Part shown: piece by piece, positions 5,420-9,402 of the stretch
Numbering within the stretch: the first letter of the stretch is position 1
Layout of the letters: each line of letters begins with the position of its first letter
Source: JANNAV01 sp031384695
GTDB lineage: Bacteria; Pseudomonadota; Alphaproteobacteria; Rhodobacterales; Rhodobacteraceae
Length of the DNA stretch: 9,402 nt
Assembly (NCBI GenBank): GCA_031384695.1
Contig: JANNAV010000357.1
Span: 1-9,402, forward strand
Reading direction: 5' to 3'
Program-made: the position numbers and the translations under genes
Notes under the pieces: generated by a model
Told to the model about the DNA's origin: nothing
Database searches by the model: none
What the model saw: only the letters and a program-made list of their open reading frames with translations

Positions 5420-8400
5420 ACCCAACATCTCTGGCACCCCCGTCTCTGGCACCCCCGTCTCTGGCATGCGCGTCTCTGGCACGCGCGTCGGCTATAACAT
5501 CGTGATCGTGACGCTGGATCATCACGCCGCAGGCCCCGCCGCCCGCATCGCCCCCCGCTTGGCCCATGACTTCCCCGGCCTCAACGTCTCGATCCACGCC
5601 TCGTCCGAATGGGCCGAAGACCCAAGTGCCCTCGTCCGCACCCGCGCCGCCCTGAAAACCGCCGATATCGTCGTCGCCAACCTGATCTTCATTGAAGAGC
5701 ACATCAACGCCATCCTGCCAGACCTGACCGCCGCCCGCGCCCACGTCGATGCCTTCATCGGCGTCATTGCTGATGCCCAGATCACCAGGCTGACCAAGAT
5801 GGGCGATCTGGATATGTCAAAGCCGGCCTCGGGCCTGATGGGGCTGCTGAAAAAGCTGAAGCCGCAAAAGGGCAATTCAGCCAATGCCGGCCACAGGCAG
5901 ATGTCGATGCTGCGCCGCATCCCCAAGATATTGCGGTTCATTCCCGGCAAGGCACAAGACCTGCGCGCGTGGTTCCTGTCGATGCAATACTGGCTGGGCG
6001 GCTCCGATGACAATATGGAGCAGATGATCCGGTTCCTGATCTCGAAATACTCCACCCATCAGAACTGGCGCGGCGGTGCCGCCAAAGCCCCCATCGACTA
6101 CCCCGAAGTGGCGCTTTACCACCCCGACCTCGCCGGCCGCATCACCACCAATCTTGCCGACATGCCGCGCCCGGCCAAGACCCGCGCCACCGTCGGCCTG
6201 CTGATGCTGCGCAGCTATGTCCTGTCCGCCGACACCGCGCATTATGATGCCGTGATCCGCGCCTTCGAGGCCAAAGGCATCGCCTGCATCCCCGCCTTTG
6301 CCGGTGGCCTTGATGGCCGCCCTGCGATCAGCGCCTTTTTCCGGAACGGCCAGCAAACCCGCATCGACGCGATGGTGTCGCTCACCGGCTTTTCCCTTGT
6401 CGGCGGCCCCGCCTATAACGACAGCGACGCCGCCGTGGCCGCTCTCACCGCCCTCGACGTACCCTATATCGCCGCCCATCCGCTGGAGTTTCAGACCCTC
6501 GGCCAATGGGCCGGCGCCGGGGCTGGCCTTGGCCCGATCGAGACCACCATGCTGATCGCCCTGCCCGAGATTGACGGCGCCACCAACCCCACGGTGTTCG
6601 CGGGCCGCCACGGGCTTGACGGCTGCAAAGGCTGCGCCCATGCCTGCCCCGGTTCCACCACATCCAAGGCGATGTCGCCCTGCTTCGAGCGGATCACTTC
6701 GCTGGCCGAGAAAACCTTGCGTCTGGCCAGCCTGCGCCAGATGGGAAATGCAGATAAAAAGGTCGGCATCGTCCTCTTTGGTTTTCCGCCCAACGCGGGG
6801 GCTGCGGGTACTGCCGCCTATCTTTCGGTGTTTGAAAGCCTGCACAACACGCTCAATGGCCTCAAGGCCGATGGCTATAGCCTCGATGTGCCGGAAACCG
6901 TCGATGACCTGCGCGCCATCGTGCTGAAAGGCAACGCCGCCAGTTTTGGCCAGCCCGCCAATGTCGCGGCTTTCGTCGATGCCGACACCATCGTGCGCCA
7001 CACCCCGCATCTGGCGGAAGTCGAAGCCGTCTGGGGCCCGGCCCCCGGCAAGATCCAGTCCGATGGCAGCCGCGTCCTGATCCTTGGCCATCAGTTCGGC
7101 AACGTCTTTGTCGGCCTGCAGCCCACTTTCGGCTATGAGGGCGATCCGATGCGCCTGCTGTTTGAACGTGGCTTTGCCCCCACCCATGCCTTCGTGCAGT
7201 TCTACCTCTGGCTGCGCAACAGCTTCACCGCCGATGTGATCCTGCATTTCGGCATGCACGGCGCGCTGGAATTCATGCCGGGCAAACAGGCGGGCATGGG
7301 GGCGGGCGACTGGCCCGACCGCCTGATCGGCGAGATGCCGAATGTCTATCTTTACGCCGCCAACAACCCGTCCGAGGCGTCCTTGGCCAAGCGGCGCTCC
7401 AACGCCGTCACCATCACCCATCTGACACCACCCCTGTCGCAGGCGGGCCTCTACAAGGGCCTGATCGAGTTGAAGGAAACCCTCACCCGCTGGCGCATCT
7501 CGGCGGTGGATTCGCATGATCTGACCGAGCTGGAGGCGCTGATCGCCGAACAGGCCGCCGCCGTCGATATGGCCGGTTGCGAGCCTGCCGTTCTGTGGCT
7601 GAAACTGCTGGAGGCCGAAGATGCGCTGATCCCCGACGGGTTGCACGTGGTTGGCCGCCCGATGAACGCCACCGCCCGCGCCGCCTATCTTGACCTGCTG
7701 CCCCCGATGGACGCAGCCGAGCGCGCCCGCATCGACGCGCAGTTGCAAACCGATACCGAAATCCCGGCCATCCTGCGCGCCCTCTCTGGCCGCTTCATCG
7801 CCCCGGTGCCCGGCGGCGATCTGATCCGCAGCCCGCAGATTCTGCCCACCGGCCGCAACATCCACGCTTTTGACCCCTTCCGCATGCCCACCGAATTTGC
7901 CCTGCGCGATGGGGCGGCGCAGGCGGCCAAACTGCTGGACGCCCACCCGACCCTGCCGCGTTCGGTGGCCTTGGTGCTGTGGGGGTCCGACAATATCAAA
8001 TCTGACGGCGGCCCGATTGCCCAGGCCCTCGCCCTGATGGGCGCCAAGCCCCGCTTCGACAGCTATGGCCGGTTGTGCGGCGCCGATCTGGTGCCGCTGG
8101 CCGAACTTTCCCGCCCCCGCATCGACGTGCTGATGACGCTGTCTGGCATCTTCCGCGACCTTCTGCCGCTGCAAACCCGGATGCTGGCCGAGGCCGCCTA
8201 TAAATGCGCCGTGGCCGATGAGCCCCTCAGCCAGAACTTCATCCGCGCCCATGCGCTGGCCTATGCCGAAAAGATGGGCGTTGATATGGAAGTGGCCAGC
8301 CTGCGGGTGTTCTCCAACGCCGAGGGCGCTTATGGCTCCAACGTCAACGTGCTGGTCGATCAGTCGGCTTTTGGCGAAGAAGACGAGCTGGCCGACGCTT

Positions 8401-9023
8401 ACGAGGCGCGCAAATCCTTTGCCTATGGGCGCAACGGCAAGGCTGTGAAAAACGCCGCCCTGCTGCAAAACGCGCTGAAGGATGTGGACCTCGCCTATCA
8501 GAACCTCGAATCGGTCGAACTGGGCGTCACCTCGGTTGATCATTATTTCGACACGCTGGGCGGCATTGCCCGCGCCGTCAAACGCGTGCGTGGTGTGGAA
8601 ACTCCGGTCTATATCTCGGACCAGACGCGCGGCAGCGGCAAGATCCGCTCGCTTCGCGACCAGATCGCCCTTGAGGCGCGGTCGCGCACGCTGAACCCGA
8701 AGTTCTACGAAAGCCTGCTGTCCCACGGTGGTGAGGGCGTGCGGCAGTTGGAATCGCATGTGACGAATACCTTGGGCTGGTCCGCCACCACCGCGCAGGT
8801 GGACCCTTGGGTGTATCAACGCCTGTCGGAAACCTTCGTGCTGGATGCCGCGATGCGCCAGCGGATGGCGGCGCTGAACCCGCAAGCCTCGGCCCGCATG
8901 GCCAACCGCCTGATCGAGGCCTCCGAGCGCGCTTATTGGTCGCCCGACGCCGCCACCCTCGCAGCCTTGCAAGGCGCTGCGGATGAACTGGAAGACCGTT
9001 TGGAAGGGATCGCAGCCGAATGA
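5409..9023 (+). CDS. bchH: Magnesium chelatase subunit H
   Basis: Porphyrin-binding and catalytic subunit of Mg chelatase; with the AAA+ subunits BchI and BchD it inserts Mg2+ into protoporphyrin IX, the first committed step to bacteriochlorophyll, using ATP. It is homologous to CobN. The protein has 1204 residues, near the usual 1190. After a low-complexity N-terminus (8-34) comes the DUF3479-type domain (about 28-190, YNIVIVTLDHHAAGPAARI, MGDLDMSKPASGLMGLLKKL), then the CobN/Mg-chelatase region to the end. The strongly conserved HGALEFMPGKQ is at 617-627, with E621 probably matching a glutamate important in cyanobacterial ChlH. Cysteines 406, 409, 413 and 425 form a cluster-like motif. I chose the ATG at 5409; the next ATG (5466) lies inside the repeat and lacks a ribosome site. 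Translation is probably coupled to bchB through the 11-nt overlap. Confidence 0.98.
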   Translation: MHVEPNISGTPVSGTPVSGMRVSGTRVGYNIVIVTLDHHAAGPAARIAPRLAHDFPGLNVSIHASSEWAEDPSALVRTRAALKTADIVVANLIFIEEHINAILPDLTAARAHVDAFIGVIADAQITRLTKMGDLDMSKPASGLMGLLKKLKPQKGNSANAGHRQMSMLRRIPKILRFIPGKAQDLRAWFLSMQYWLGGSDDNMEQMIRFLISKYSTHQNWRGGAAKAPIDYPEVALYHPDLAGRITTNLADMPRPAKTRATVGLLMLRSYVLSADTAHYDAVIRAFEAKGIACIPAFAGGLDGRPAISAFFRNGQQTRIDAMVSLTGFSLVGGPAYNDSDAAVAALTALDVPYIAAHPLEFQTLGQWAGAGAGLGPIETTMLIALPEIDGATNPTVFAGRHGLDGCKGCAHACPGSTTSKAMSPCFERITSLAEKTLRLASLRQMGNADKKVGIVLFGFPPNAGAAGTAAYLSVFESLHNTLNGLKADGYSLDVPETVDDLRAIVLKGNAASFGQPANVAAFVDADTIVRHTPHLAEVEAVWGPAPGKIQSDGSRVLILGHQFGNVFVGLQPTFGYEGDPMRLLFERGFAPTHAFVQFYLWLRNSFTADVILHFGMHGALEFMPGKQAGMGAGDWPDRLIGEMPNVYLYAANNPSEASLAKRRSNAVTITHLTPPLSQAGLYKGLIELKETLTRWRISAVDSHDLTELEALIAEQAAAVDMAGCEPAVLWLKLLEAEDALIPDGLHVVGRPMNATARAAYLDLLPPMDAAERARIDAQLQTDTEIPAILRALSGRFIAPVPGGDLIRSPQILPTGRNIHAFDPFRMPTEFALRDGAAQAAKLLDAHPTLPRSVALVLWGSDNIKSDGGPIAQALALMGAKPRFDSYGRLCGADLVPLAELSRPRIDVLMTLSGIFRDLLPLQTRMLAEAAYKCAVADEPLSQNFIRAHALAYAEKMGVDMEVASLRVFSNAEGAYGSNVNVLVDQSAFGEEDELADAYEARKSFAYGRNGKAVKNAALLQNALKDVDLAYQNLESVELGVTSVDHYFDTLGGIARAVKRVRGVETPVYISDQTRGSGKIRSLRDQIALEARSRTLNPKFYESLLSHGGEGVRQLESHVTNTLGWSATTAQVDPWVYQRLSETFVLDAAMRQRMAALNPQASARMANRLIEASERAYWSPDAATLAALQGAADELEDRLEGIAAE
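5430..5489 (+). repeat. Four 15-bp tandem repeats at the start of bchH
   Basis: Units at 5430, 5445, 5460 and 5475 encode SGTPV, SGTPV, SGMRV and SGTRV (BchH residues 8-27). The first two are identical; the last two differ at a few positions. They lie just before the conserved GYNIVIVTLD block, in a segment that varies among BchH proteins. The pattern suggests recent duplication by replication slippage. Confidence 0.85.
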
Positions 9024-9040
9024 CCCTCCCCTCAACAGAA

Positions 9041-9045
9041 AGAGG
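9041..9045 (+). promoter_or_regulatory. Shine-Dalgarno of bchL
   Basis: AGAGG in the 28-bp bchH-bchL gap, 6 nt before the ATG at 9052. This is the only operon junction here without gene overlap, so bchL seems able to start translation on its own. Confidence 0.7.
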
Positions 9046-9051
9046 CATGTT

Positions 9052-9402
9052 ATGAGCCCACTCGACGCAATCCCGAACTTGCGCGGCCTCGATGGCGACG
9101 GCTCGGTGCAGGTGCATCAGGATGCCGAAACCAAAATCGAAGGCGCCAAGGTGTTTTCGGTTTACGGCAAAGGCGGTATCGGCAAATCCACCACCTCGTC
9201 CAACCTTTCGGCCGCCTTTTCGATGATGGGCAAACGGGTGCTGCAGATCGGCTGTGATCCCAAACATGACTCAACGTTCACATTGACCGGCCGCTTGCAG
9301 GCGACGGTGATCGATATTCTGAAAGATGTCGATTTTCACGCCGAGGAACTGCGCCCCGAAGATTACGTCGCCATCGGCTTTAACGGCGTGAAATGTGTCG
9401 AG
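9052..9402 (+). CDS. bchL: Dark-operative protochlorophyllide reductase iron protein BchL, N-terminal part
   Basis: NifH-like ATP-dependent reductase of DPOR. The BchL dimer carries one [4Fe-4S] cluster and passes electrons to the BchN-BchB component on ATP hydrolysis. The window holds 117 codons, exactly in frame to the right edge. After a typical N-terminal extension (1-32, MSPLDAIPNLRGLDGDGS) comes the P-loop YGKGGIGKST (38-47), then the switch I region GCDPKHDSTFTL (67-78), then IDILKDVDFHAEELRPEDYVA. The two cluster cysteines shared by NifH-like proteins lie farther downstream and are not in the window. The full protein should be about 300 residues. An earlier ATG at 9047 is out of frame and ends after two codons. 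Confidence 0.97.
   Translation, partial: MSPLDAIPNLRGLDGDGSVQVHQDAETKIEGAKVFSVYGKGGIGKSTTSSNLSAAFSMMGKRVLQIGCDPKHDSTFTLTGRLQATVIDILKDVDFHAEELRPEDYVAIGFNGVKCVE

Noticed and set aside
5877..9035. A 1052-codon open frame on the minus strand across bchH
   Set aside because: It is a mirror of bchH codon bias: C-ended codons in the + frame remove stops from the opposing frame. Its translation is rich in G, Q, H and R with no recognisable domain, while the + strand encodes an intact, recognisable BchH.
1..9402. Mobile element, CRISPR array, tRNA or rRNA
   Set aside because: I saw no transposase-like protein, no spaced direct repeats and no tRNA or rRNA signature; the window is filled by the seven genes and one control region.

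Overview
The window is a piece of a photosynthesis gene cluster from a purple, bacteriochlorophyll a-making alphaproteobacterium. High GC, strong C-ended codon preference and the order ppsR-ppaA / bchF-bchN-bchB-bchH-bchL point to the Rhodobacterales (Rhodobacter/Roseobacter-type relatives). The species cannot be named from the sequence alone, nor whether it is an anaerobic or an aerobic anoxygenic phototroph.

Layout. The left end (1-1731) is on the minus strand: the N-terminal two thirds of the redox repressor gene ppsR (cut by the window edge), preceded 53 bp upstream by ppaA/aerR, its B12/heme-binding antirepressor partner. A 315-bp divergent control region follows (1732-2046). It holds two exact TGT-N12-ACA PpsR/CrtJ boxes, each overlapping a TTGACA -35-like hexamer pointing outward, plus several short dyads. 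From 2047 to the right edge, everything is on the plus strand in one tightly packed operon: bchF, bchN, bchB, bchH and the first 117 codons of bchL. bchF/bchN and bchN/bchB overlap by ATGA, bchB/bchH overlap by 11 nt, and only bchH-bchL has a gap (28 bp, with its own ribosome binding site).

Function. BchH, with BchI and BchD encoded elsewhere, inserts Mg into protoporphyrin IX. BchL, BchN and BchB form the nitrogenase-like dark-operative protochlorophyllide reductase. BchF hydrates the C3 vinyl group on the route to bacteriochlorophyll a. PpsR and PpaA are the expected regulators of the same operon through the boxes upstream of bchF. All metal-ligand and catalytic residues I could index in BchN (C26, C51, C112) and BchB (D36, D274) are intact, so the pathway looks functional.

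I see no mobile element, CRISPR array, RNA gene or clearly undescribed system. The less ordinary points are the architecture of the divergent control region, two in-frame tandem repeats within 290 bp of each other around the bchB/bchH junction (one in the BchB linker, one at the BchH N-terminus), and a four-cysteine motif inside BchH.
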